DNA from: an uncultured Collinsella sp. | Lineage (GTDB): Bacteria; Actinomycetota; Coriobacteriia; Coriobacteriales; Coriobacteriaceae | DNA: 16,280 nucleotides | Direction of reading: 5' to 3' | Assembly (NCBI GenBank): GCA_900550735.1 | Contig: URTD01000021.1 | Span: 1-16,280, forward strand | Shown: piece by piece, positions 6,253-13,170 of the stretch | Layout: each line of letters starts with the position of its first letter | How positions within the stretch are numbered: position 1 is the stretch's first letter | Notes under the pieces: generated by a model | The model's input: only the letters and a program-made list of their open reading frames with translations | Database searches by the model: none | What the model was told of the DNA's origin: nothing | Made by a program: the position numbers and the translations under genes

Positions 6253-7140
6253 GTGGACAACATACAAGAGGAGTTTGGCGGCGAGCCCGTCGCGGCATTC
6301 TCGATGTCGCATCCGGCTGTGCCGGCCCTCTACATGGTGCTGACGCTGGGGCTCACCATGTTCTCGATGCAGCCGGTGCTGATTGCGCTGTCACTTGCGG
6401 GCGGGCTGGCGTATGGATTTGCGACGCGCGGGGCTGCCCGCACGCTGGGCGCACTCCGCTGGCAGCTGCCGGTGATTTTGATTATCGCGCTGGTCAATCC
6501 GCTGTTTAGCGCCTCGGGCTCGACGGAGCTGTTCCGTATTGGCATGCGCGCGGTGTATCTGGAAAGCATGGTATACGGCCTGTGCATGGGCGGGCTGTTT
6601 GTGGCGAGCGTGCTGGGGTTTGAGGCCGCGGCGTCGATGCTCGAATACGACAAGGTGCTCGCGCTGCTGGGCAATGCCGCACCGGTGATTGCGCTCATGA
6701 TCTCGATGTGCATGAGGCTTATCCCGCAGTTTTTACGCCGCGGTCGTACGGTGCTGGCGGTGCAGGATGCGATTGATGTGCCGGGCCGCGTGCCCACCGA
6801 TCCCGTGCGATCGCGCCTGCGGGCGTCGAGCGTGTTGATGGGCTGGGGCATGGAAGATTCGCTGGAGCGCGCGGACGCCATGCGCTCCCGTGGGTGGGGC
6901 GCCGCGACGCGTCGAACGACGTATGCGCGGTATCGGCTGGGGCGCGGCGATGTTGCCGCGCTGGTTGGACTTGCGCTGTTTGGCATGGCCACGACGGCAG
7001 TGGCGTGGACTGCGACGATGCAGTATTCGTTTTACCCGCAACTATCGGTGCCGGCGCCGTGGCTGGGCTATGTCGTGTACGCTGCCTGGATGATGCTGCC
7101 TTGCGCGTCGCACGCGATTGATGAGAAGAGGTTTGGCTGA
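6253..7140 (+). CDS. ecfT: ECF transporter transmembrane T component (EcfT)
   Basis: EcfT is the membrane scaffold that couples the two ATPases of an energy-coupling factor importer to a substrate-binding S protein. From the chosen GTG the product is 295 residues. It opens with the family motif AAFSMSHPAVPALYMVLTLG, followed by TMFSMQPVLIALSLAGGLAY and hydrophobic helices at about 30-60, 75-95, 115-135 and 145-165. The cytosolic coupling region has MEDSLERADAMRSRGWG, the A-x-x-M-x-x-RG motif that docks in the ATPase groove. Two more hydrophobic helices follow near the C-terminus. The start is uncertain: the frame is open to 6082, but the upstream residues are Arg/Ala-rich and unlike the family; GTG at 6253 has GGGGG 5 nt upstream, and GTG at 6247 is an alternative. 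Its TGA overlaps the ATG of the ATPase gene (ATGA-type coupling). Confidence 0.88.
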   Translation: MDNIQEEFGGEPVAAFSMSHPAVPALYMVLTLGLTMFSMQPVLIALSLAGGLAYGFATRGAARTLGALRWQLPVILIIALVNPLFSASGSTELFRIGMRAVYLESMVYGLCMGGLFVASVLGFEAAASMLEYDKVLALLGNAAPVIALMISMCMRLIPQFLRRGRTVLAVQDAIDVPGRVPTDPVRSRLRASSVLMGWGMEDSLERADAMRSRGWGAATRRTTYARYRLGRGDVAALVGLALFGMATTAVAWTATMQYSFYPQLSVPAPWLGYVVYAAWMMLPCASHAIDEKRFG

Positions 7141-8783
7141 TGGCTCGGTTGGATAGGAGCTCGGCGGCGGGTGTGGCATATGGCTCGGCCGCGCCGGCGA
7201 TTGAGGTGCGAGGCCTTAGTTTTGCCTATCCCGGGGCCGAGGCACCGGTGCTCGAGGGGCTTGATTGGCGTGTTTCCCAAGGTGCGTTTGCACTGCTTGT
7301 TGGCGGTACCGGTTCGGGCAAGTCGACGCTGCTGTCGCTGCTCAAGCCCGAGATCGCGCCGGCGGGTACGCGCTCCGGCGAGCTGCGCGTGCTGGGCGAG
7401 CCCGTCGCCGACATGGATGTGCGGGCATCGGCGGAGCGCGTGGGCTATGTGTTCCAGGATCCCGAGAACCAGATCGTGTGCGAAACCGTGTGGCACGAGA
7501 TGGCGTTTGGCCTGGAAAACTTGGGGCTAGCACGTGATGAGATGCGCCGTCGCGTAGCTGAGACCAGCTATTTCTTTGGGCTGGAAGATTGGCTTCACCG
7601 CGATACTGACACGCTTTCGGGTGGTCGCAAACAGTTGCTGTCGTTGGCGGCCGTTCTGGCGTTGCGCCCGCGCGTGCTGCTGCTCGACGAGCCCACGTCT
7701 CAGCTTGATCCGGTTGCGGAGAAGAATTTCCTGCACGCGCTGTTTCGTGTGAATCGCGAGCTGGGCTGCACGGTTGTTGTGGCGACGCATCAGCCGCGGC
7801 CGATGCTCGAGTATGCGACGTGTACGTACCGGATTGAGGGCGGTCGCGTGCGCGAGGTGGCGGATATGTCTTCTTTGGGACGCCGAGAATCGCTGTTTTC
7901 CGATGACATGTTGGGGTGGGGTGCCATCCGATGTGCAAAAAACGGAGTATTCAGCAGGCGTGAGGACAATTTGGGCTCTCTGGAGCCGCCCGGGGACGTA
8001 TCGAGCGCGAAAAAAAGTTCAGAATTGGACAAATCGTCCGAATTTGTGGCGCAAACGTCGCTCGAGAATGGCTCGGAAGCCTTCCCGCGCACGGATGGAA
8101 GCAGAATACTCCAAAAAATGCACGGCGGGTCGGCTACCACCCTGTCGGAAGGCTGGTTTCGCTACGATCGCGCGGGCGGTTGGGTGCTGCGCGGGCTCGA
8201 CGTGACGTTTTCGGCCGGTGCGGTGCATGCGATCGTGGGCGGCAACGGATGCGGTAAGTCGACGATACTCTCGGTGCTGGCGAAGACCGCCAAGCTGCAG
8301 CGCGGCCGCATGGTGCGCGGAGCGGCCTCGGCGGCGCTGCTGCCTCAGAATCCCAAAGCATTGCTGGTTGCCGATACGGTTCGCGACGAGCTGATGGAAT
8401 GGGCTTCGACCTGCGGATATGACGAGAACTTGGCGCGGGAGCGTGCGGCGAGCTTGGGGTTGTCGGGTCTGGATGGACGCCATCCGTACGATCTTTCGGG
8501 CGGGCAGCGTCAACTGCTTGCATTGGCAAAACTGCTGCTAATCGGCCCCGAACTGCTATTGCTCGATGAGCCCACCAAGGGTCTAGACCTGTTCAGCCGC
8601 CGCATCATTGCCCGCGCCCTGCGTGACCATGCGAAGGCTGGCGGCACCGTCATCATGGCTACGCACGATTTGGACTTTGCCGAGCAGGTAGCCGACGACG
8701 TCGTCATGATGTTTGACGGCGAGATTGCCTGCATGGAGCCGCCGGCCGACTTCTTTGCCGATAACGTGTTTTATAGGGCGTGA
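7140..8783 (+). CDS. ECF transporter ATPase, fused A-A' (two ABC domains)
   Basis: This cytosolic protein (547 residues) powers uptake by the ECF complex and carries both nucleotide-binding domains in one chain, like YkoD-type proteins. Domain 1: Walker A GGTGSGKST (55-63), Q-loop VFQDPENQ (104-111), signature LSGGRKQ (159-165), Walker B VLLLDEPTSQLD (179-190), switch His217. Domain 2: Walker A GGNGCGKST (367-375), Q-loop LLPQNP (400-405), signature LSGGQRQ (452-458), Walker B LLLLDEPTKGLD (472-483), switch His509. Both sites look intact. The linker at roughly 265-328 is Ser/Glu/Lys-rich and has no domain. Its DNA is bounded by inverted repeats (see the repeat at 7933-8123), so it looks like an element that was inserted and kept in frame. 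The ATG overlaps the ecfT stop; the S-component gene starts 4 bp after the stop. Confidence 0.93.
   Translation: MARLDRSSAAGVAYGSAAPAIEVRGLSFAYPGAEAPVLEGLDWRVSQGAFALLVGGTGSGKSTLLSLLKPEIAPAGTRSGELRVLGEPVADMDVRASAERVGYVFQDPENQIVCETVWHEMAFGLENLGLARDEMRRRVAETSYFFGLEDWLHRDTDTLSGGRKQLLSLAAVLALRPRVLLLDEPTSQLDPVAEKNFLHALFRVNRELGCTVVVATHQPRPMLEYATCTYRIEGGRVREVADMSSLGRRESLFSDDMLGWGAIRCAKNGVFSRREDNLGSLEPPGDVSSAKKSSELDKSSEFVAQTSLENGSEAFPRTDGSRILQKMHGGSATTLSEGWFRYDRAGGWVLRGLDVTFSAGAVHAIVGGNGCGKSTILSVLAKTAKLQRGRMVRGAASAALLPQNPKALLVADTVRDELMEWASTCGYDENLARERAASLGLSGLDGRHPYDLSGGQRQLLALAKLLLIGPELLLLDEPTKGLDLFSRRIIARALRDHAKAGGTVIMATHDLDFAEQVADDVVMMFDGEIACMEPPADFFADNVFYRA
7933..8123. repeat. 191-bp inverted-repeat element inside the ECF ATPase linker
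   Basis: The 20 bases at 7933-7952 read GTGCA-AAAAAC-GGAGTATTC. The reverse complement of 8104-8123 reads GTGCA-TTTTTT-GGAGTATTC, and the match continues inward as a GGAGTATTC(A/T)GC word. The middle AT tract differs, the outer 5 and inner 9 are identical. Composition inside is less coding-like (A runs, GAATTGGACAAATCGTCCG palindrome) than the flanking ABC domains, yet the reading frame stays open through all ~64 codons. This is the layout of a small non-autonomous element captured as protein linker. No transposase or evident target duplication. Confidence 0.6.
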
Positions 8784-8787
8784 TGGG

Positions 8788-9501
8788 ATGACGGATTATC
8801 GCGTCGCGCGCTTGCTTGCAAAACTGGAGGTCCCGCTGTTGTTGGCGGTGCCGGCGGTGATGGCTGCCGCGTTGCTGTCGGGTGTTGAGCAGGCAGCATT
8901 GGCCATGCTGGTTGTGGTGGCGCTGGTGCTCGCGCTGTTCTTTGCGGGTTACGAGGCATCTCGTCCGGGATTGCGCCAGATTATGCCCACGCTGGTGCTG
9001 GCGGCGCTGGCGGCGGCGGGGCGCATCCTGTTTGGGCCCATTCCCGACTTTAAGCCGGTGAGCGCCATCGCCATTATCGCGGGGGCGACGCTTGGTCGCC
9101 GCAACGGTTTTATGGTTGGCGCGCTGGCGGCGCTGACCAGCAATTTCTTTTTTGGACAGGGCATGTGGACGCCGTGGCAGATGTATGCCTGGGGGCTCGT
9201 GGGATACGTTGGCGGTGCGCTGGCGTATGCGGGTGCGTTCGACCGCGCCGACGGCACCGTGCGCATGCCAGCGCTGCTGGCGTACGGCTTTGCGTCGGGC
9301 CTGCTCTATGGCGTCGTGATCAACGCGTATGACATCATTGGATTTGTACGGCCGCTTACTTGGGCGGGTGCCGTGGCACGTCTTGCCACGGCGGTGCCGT
9401 TCGATATCACGCACGGCCTTGCGACCTGCGTGTTTTTGGCCGCCTTGTACAAGCCTTGGTGCCGTCGCATTAACCGTGTCGTCGTGAAATACGGACTGTA
9501 G
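8788..9501 (+). CDS. ECF transporter substrate-binding S component
   Basis: A 237-residue hydrophobic protein with about six to seven membrane helices that binds the transported vitamin or metal and docks on EcfT. Helices are visible at about 13-30, 32-54, 60-76, 88-105, 110-125 and further on. The block GRILFGPIPDFKPVSAIAII is followed by GATLGRRNGFMVGALAALTS, then FFFGQGMWTPWQMYAWGLVG; the FGQG.WTPWQM motif occurs in S components of the CbrT-like group, for which cobalamin uptake is known in Lactobacillus. The substrate here is inferred only and no B12 riboswitch is visible upstream. The ATG at 8788 lies 4 bp after the ATPase stop with a weak GGG just before it; the frame is open upstream inside the ATPase gene, but the residues there are not S-component-like. 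T, A-A' and S form one operon. Confidence 0.85.
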   Translation: MTDYRVARLLAKLEVPLLLAVPAVMAAALLSGVEQAALAMLVVVALVLALFFAGYEASRPGLRQIMPTLVLAALAAAGRILFGPIPDFKPVSAIAIIAGATLGRRNGFMVGALAALTSNFFFGQGMWTPWQMYAWGLVGYVGGALAYAGAFDRADGTVRMPALLAYGFASGLLYGVVINAYDIIGFVRPLTWAGAVARLATAVPFDITHGLATCVFLAALYKPWCRRINRVVVKYGL

Positions 9502-9522
9502 GGCATTTCGCGTTCCCACACG

Positions 9523-9591
9523 AACTTGCGGTGGAATAGTTCTCGTTTTTGGCTATTTGCTGCCCAAACAGGAACTACTCCACCGCAACTT
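9523..9591. repeat. 69-bp hairpin element between ecfS and the exonuclease gene
   Basis: AACTTGCGGTGGAATAGTTC (9523-9542) pairs with 9572-9591 at 18 of 20 positions around a 29-nt loop. It lies between two convergent genes and may help stop transcription, but neither side has a U tract, so it is more like a dispersed palindromic repeat than an ordinary terminator. An 18-bp perfect palindrome GCGCTAGAGCTCTAGCGC (9647-9664) overlaps the exonuclease stop codon nearby. Confidence 0.65.
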
Positions 9592-9649
9592 ATAGGGGGA
9601 GAGGGGTCACATGATCTGTTTTCCTCTGTCCCCCAGGAATTGCTTGGCG

Positions 9650-10468
9650 CTAGAGCTCTAGCGCGAGGGTGACGGGGCAGTGGTCGCTGCCAAAGATGTC
9701 GCCGCGGATGCCGGTGTCGCGAACGTTGCCGGCGATTGCGTCGCTCACCAGGAAATAATCGATGCGCCAGCCGGCGTTGTTCTTGCGGGCATTAAAGCGG
9801 TAGCTCCACCAGCTGTAGACGCCCTCGACGTCGGGGTTTGCCGCGCGCCAGGTATCGGTGAAGCCGGCGTTGAGCAGCTCGGTAAACTTGCCGCGTTCCT
9901 CGTCCGAAAAGCCTGCGTTGCCGCGGTTGGACTTGGGGTTCTTAAGGTCGATTTCCTCGTGCGCTACGTTAAAGTCGCCGCAGGTTACGACGGGCTTACC
10001 GGTCTCGCGTTCAAGTGCGCTCAAAAAGCCGCGGTAGGCATCGTCCCAGGCCATGCGCACGTCGATGCGCGCGAGCTCATTTTGTGCGTTGGGCGTGTAG
10101 ACATCCACAAACCAGAATTTGTCGAACTCGAGCGCGCAGACGCGGCCCTCGGTTGCGGCTTGGGCGACGAGCACGGCCGCCTCGCCTTCGCCGGCGTAGG
10201 GCAGCAGCGCATCGGCGCGCAGTACGCGCAGCGGCTCCTGGCGGCTAAAGACCGCGGTGCCCGAATAGCCTTTACGCTCGGCGTAGCTCCAGGTTTGGTG
10301 ATAGCCGGGCAGGTCAATATCGACCTGGCCTTCTTGCAACTTGGTCTCTTGCAGCGCCAGGATATCGACGTCGAGTTCTTGCGCGATCTGGATAAAGCTC
10401 GGGTCCTTTTTGAGCACGGCGCGCAGGCCGTTGACGTTCCACGAGGCGAAAGTGTAAGTCTGAGGCAT
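9650..10468 (-). CDS. xth: Exodeoxyribonuclease III (AP endonuclease, Xth/ExoA)
   Basis: This enzyme of base-excision repair cuts DNA 5' of abasic sites and has 3' exonuclease and 3'-phosphatase activity, using Mg2+. The 272 residues fit the family (250-275). Motifs in order: ASWNVNGLRA (8-17), LQETK with metal ligand Glu41, GYSGTAVFS (67-75), VYTPNAQ with Tyr124, CGDFNVAHEEIDL with Asp165 and Asn167, NNAGWRIDYFLVS (230-242), and GSDHCPVTL with the catalytic Asp262/His263. All active-site residues are present. AAAGGA lies 4 nt before the ATG. The gene is transcribed divergently from the sirtuin gene, with a 135-bp gap in which I see no clear promoter, and converges on the ECF operon. Confidence 0.96.
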   Translation of the reverse strand: MPQTYTFASWNVNGLRAVLKKDPSFIQIAQELDVDILALQETKLQEGQVDIDLPGYHQTWSYAERKGYSGTAVFSRQEPLRVLRADALLPYAGEGEAAVLVAQAATEGRVCALEFDKFWFVDVYTPNAQNELARIDVRMAWDDAYRGFLSALERETGKPVVTCGDFNVAHEEIDLKNPKSNRGNAGFSDEERGKFTELLNAGFTDTWRAANPDVEGVYSWWSYRFNARKNNAGWRIDYFLVSDAIAGNVRDTGIRGDIFGSDHCPVTLALEL

Positions 10469-10603
10469 GGTGTCCTTTCGGCGGGGTTGGCAGGCTTAAG
10501 ATTAGCGCAACAGGGGCGGGGCGGGATCCGCGCATGCTGACTTAAAGGCCGCATGCTGGGACGTCGCTCAACGCTGCCCGACTAACAAGGACGGAGGACT
10601 CAT

Positions 10604-11356
10604 ATGACGCAGGCAATATCGGACCCCAGGCAGGCCTCCGCCGCGCTGGCGGATCTGTTTGACACCCACAAGCGCGTGGTCTTCTTTGGCGGCGCTGGTG
10701 TTTCTACGGCAAGTGGCATTCCCGATTTCCGCAGCGTGGACGGCCTGTATCACCAGCAGTTTGCCTATCCGCCCGAGACCATGCTGTCGCATAGCTTTTA
10801 CGAGGCGCATCCGGCGGAGTTCTTCGACTTTTACCGCACCAAGATGATCGCGCTTAACGCTAAACCCAACCGCTGCCACACCAAGCTGGCCGAGCTGGAG
10901 CGCGCCGGCAAGCTAAATGCCGTGGTGACGCAAAATATCGACGGCCTGCATCAGATGGCCGGCTCACAGCGAGTGTTTGAGCTGCACGGATCGGTCCATC
11001 GCAACATTTGCCAGTCGGGCGGCGCGGTCTATAGCGCCGAGTGGATTTGCTCGCGCGAGCACGAGGATGCCGCGGGCGTGCCTGCGTGCCCCGCGTGCGG
11101 TGGCCGCATCAAGCCCGATGTAGTGCTCTACGAAGAGCCGCTCGACGAGCATGTGTTGACCGGTGCCGTTGCCGCCATCGCCGCGGCCGATGCCCTCATT
11201 GTGGGCGGGACCTCGCTCGTGGTGTATCCGGCGGCAGGCCTTACGCGATACTTTACCGGCGATACGCTGGCTATTTGCAATCTTGCTCCTACCGATCAGG
11301 ATGCAAATGCCGACCTGCTGATTTCTTGCGACATCGCGGCCGCGTTTGCGTTCTAG
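10604..11356 (+). CDS. NAD+-dependent protein deacylase of the sirtuin (Sir2) family
   Basis: Sirtuins remove acyl groups from protein lysines, consuming NAD+ and giving nicotinamide and O-acyl-ADP-ribose. The 250-residue protein has the Rossmann motif GGAGVSTASGIPDFRS (29-44), TQNIDGLH (109-116) with the NAD-contacting Gln/Asn/Asp, catalytic His128 in LHGSVHRN, and the nicotinamide-side GGTSLVVYPAAG (201-212). Cys162 and Cys165 form a normal second zinc knuckle. The first knuckle is odd: Cys136-Gln-Ser-Gly instead of CxxC, with another Cys at 149. GGAGG lies 6 nt before the ATG. It belongs to the class that keeps Tyr/Arg-like deacylase features only in part (YEAH, FYRTKM), so acyl preference cannot be told. 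The following folP-folK gene has its own -10. Confidence 0.95.
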   Translation: MTQAISDPRQASAALADLFDTHKRVVFFGGAGVSTASGIPDFRSVDGLYHQQFAYPPETMLSHSFYEAHPAEFFDFYRTKMIALNAKPNRCHTKLAELERAGKLNAVVTQNIDGLHQMAGSQRVFELHGSVHRNICQSGGAVYSAEWICSREHEDAAGVPACPACGGRIKPDVVLYEEPLDEHVLTGAVAAIAAADALIVGGTSLVVYPAAGLTRYFTGDTLAICNLAPTDQDANADLLISCDIAAAFAF

Positions 11357-11370
11357 CCCGCGTGCGCGGA

Positions 11371-11429
11371 TACAATAGAAAGACTGAGTGCAAAGCGACC
11401 CCGCCGCCAGCTCCCCAAGCTCGGCGGCG
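11371..11429 (+). promoter_or_regulatory. Candidate -10 and leader hairpin upstream of folP-folK
   Basis: TACAAT (11371-11376) lies 75 nt before the folP-folK ATG, with only a poor -35 (TTGCGT, 19 bp away). The leader then folds into a strong GC hairpin: CGCCGCC (11402-11408) with GGCGGCG (11423-11429) and an inner AGCT/AGCT, one bulged C, and a CATTTTA after it. It may end sirtuin transcripts or shape the folate-gene leader; the Shine-Dalgarno GGAGG lies 12 nt beyond the stem. Confidence 0.4.
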
Positions 11430-11451
11430 TGGGCATTTTAGGAGGATGTTC

Positions 11452-13170
11452 ATGGCGAACGACAGCAAGACATGGCGGTGCGGAAAGTACGAGCTCAGCT
11501 TTGACCGTCCGCGCATCATGGGCGTCCTCAACGTGACGCCCGATTCGTTTAGCGATGGCGGGGAGCACTTCGACCCGGATGCCGCCATCGAGTACGGCCT
11601 GGCGATGCTCGACGCCGGCGCCGACATCATCGACGTGGGCGGTGAGTCCACGCGTCCCGGCTTTACTCCGGTCAACCCCGACGAGGAGGCTCGCCGCGTG
11701 CTGCCCGTTGTGCGCGCGCTGGCCAAAGAGGGTGCCATCGTCTCGATCGACACGCGCCACGTGGCGGTTGCCAAGGCGGCCGTGCGCTGCGGCGCCTCGA
11801 TCGTCAACGACGTGACCGGCTTCACCGATCCCAAGATGGTCGAGTTTGTTAAGACGAGCACCTGCGGCGTCATCGTAATGCACGCCGGCGAGGTCGCCGC
11901 GACCGCACGCACGCACGCAACGGTGCAGCTCGATACCTCGGCAGCGGCGTTTGTTGCCGAGAAGGCGCGCGAGGCCGAGAAGCCGGCTCGCCGCCGTCGC
12001 GGCAAGTTGCTGGGCGAGCCTAAGCCGGAGGCCAAGCTTCCGGGCGGCGTGGTGCAGCCCTCGTTGCCGTTTGGCGAACCGGAGCCCACGTCCGAGCCTG
12101 CAAGCGAGCAGGAGACGCCGGCCGCCGAGCAGGCTGCTGCCGCCGAGACCGTCGCGCCCGCGCCCGAGGCCGCGCCCGCAGCCATCGAGGCCGCATCGGA
12201 GTCCAATGACCGCCTGGCCGCCATGATGCGCCGCAGTGCCCGCCGTGAGGAGGCCTATGTGCCCACCTCGCAGCTCCGCCGCTTTACCCTGCCCGATTCG
12301 GCGCCCATCATGCGCCGCGTCATGGGCTTTCTGTCCGACCAGGCCCGCACGCTCATCCATGCCGGCGTGTCGCGCGACCGCATCTGCATCGATCCTGGCC
12401 CGGGCTTTGGTAAGTCGGCTAACGAGGACATCGTCATCCAGCGCGAGACTGCCAAGATGGCGTCGCTGGGCTACCCGCTCATGTGCGCCGTGTCGCGCAA
12501 GCGCTTTGTGGGCGCCGTCTCGGGCGTGACCGAGGCCGCCGAGCGCGATGCCGCCACGTTTGGCGTGTGCCTGGGCGCCATCCAGGCCGGTGCCAACATC
12601 GTGCGCGTGCACGACGCCGCGGGTTTTGCGCAGTTCCTGAACGGTTACTGGGCGGTTGCCAAGCCGCAGCCGCGCCGCGCGTTTGTGGCCGTGGGCTCCA
12701 ACCTGGGGCATCGCTGCGACAACATCCGCGCCGCACGCGAGATGATCGCCGAGATTCCACTCACCTGCGTGTCCAACTCCTCCAAGATTTACGAGAGCGA
12801 GCCGGCCTACGAGACGCGCCAGGACGCGTTTGCCAACGCCGTCATCGAGATCAAGACCGAGCTGGCGCCGCTGGTGCTGCTCGATGAGCTCATGAAGATC
12901 GAGGCCGAGCTGGGGCGCGACCGCTCCAAGAAGGCCAAGGCCAACGGTCCGCGCACCATCGACCTGGACCTGCTGTGGATGGATGGCGAGACCCACGGCG
13001 GCAAAAAGCTGCGCCTGCCGCATCCTCTCATTGGCGAGCGCGACTTTGTGCTGGTGCCGCTCGAGGACCTGATGCACGACCCGGCGCGGTTCTTCCGCTA
13101 CAACGGTGTCGAGGTCAAGGAGCCCGAGGACCGCGTGGGCCATATCGTTGGCGAATTGGGGCGTATGTAG
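11452..13170 (+). CDS. folP-folK: Fused dihydropteroate synthase / HPPK (FolP-FolK)
   Basis: A 572-residue fusion covering two consecutive steps of folate synthesis. HPPK (C-terminal) pyrophosphorylates 6-hydroxymethyl-dihydropterin, and DHPS (N-terminal) condenses it with p-aminobenzoate; DHPS is the sulfonamide target. DHPS motifs: IMGVLNVTPDSFSDGGEHF (22-40), DVGGESTRPG (61-70), SIDTR (98-102), NDVTGF (119-124), then after a gap IDPGPGFGKS (313-322), SRKRFVG (348-354) and the closing RVHD (385-388). HPPK: FVAVGSNLG (411-419), SKIYESEP, and GPRTIDLDLL (499-508) with Mg-binding Asp504/Asp506, then LPHPLIGERDFVLVPL. Residues about 165-285 are an insert rich in Ala, Glu and Pro within the DHPS barrel. 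The usual MHMxGxPxTMQ substrate loop is replaced by VMHAGEVAATARTH. I chose ATG 11452 (AGGAGG about 6 nt upstream) over ATG 11446, which abuts that site. The biotin-ligase-like gene begins at the base after the stop. Confidence 0.93.
   Translation: MANDSKTWRCGKYELSFDRPRIMGVLNVTPDSFSDGGEHFDPDAAIEYGLAMLDAGADIIDVGGESTRPGFTPVNPDEEARRVLPVVRALAKEGAIVSIDTRHVAVAKAAVRCGASIVNDVTGFTDPKMVEFVKTSTCGVIVMHAGEVAATARTHATVQLDTSAAAFVAEKAREAEKPARRRRGKLLGEPKPEAKLPGGVVQPSLPFGEPEPTSEPASEQETPAAEQAAAAETVAPAPEAAPAAIEAASESNDRLAAMMRRSARREEAYVPTSQLRRFTLPDSAPIMRRVMGFLSDQARTLIHAGVSRDRICIDPGPGFGKSANEDIVIQRETAKMASLGYPLMCAVSRKRFVGAVSGVTEAAERDAATFGVCLGAIQAGANIVRVHDAAGFAQFLNGYWAVAKPQPRRAFVAVGSNLGHRCDNIRAAREMIAEIPLTCVSNSSKIYESEPAYETRQDAFANAVIEIKTELAPLVLLDELMKIEAELGRDRSKKAKANGPRTIDLDLLWMDGETHGGKKLRLPHPLIGERDFVLVPLEDLMHDPARFFRYNGVEVKEPEDRVGHIVGELGRM

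Noticed and set aside
6054..6263. 70-residue N-terminal extension of GlmU
   Set aside because: No family match, and the start at 6053 has AGGAG at proper spacing and the canonical MDATAIILAAGEG beginning.
11041..11451. Upstream extension of the folP-folK frame into the sirtuin gene
   Set aside because: Out-of-frame shadow of the sirtuin; FolP starts after the AGGAGG at about 11441.
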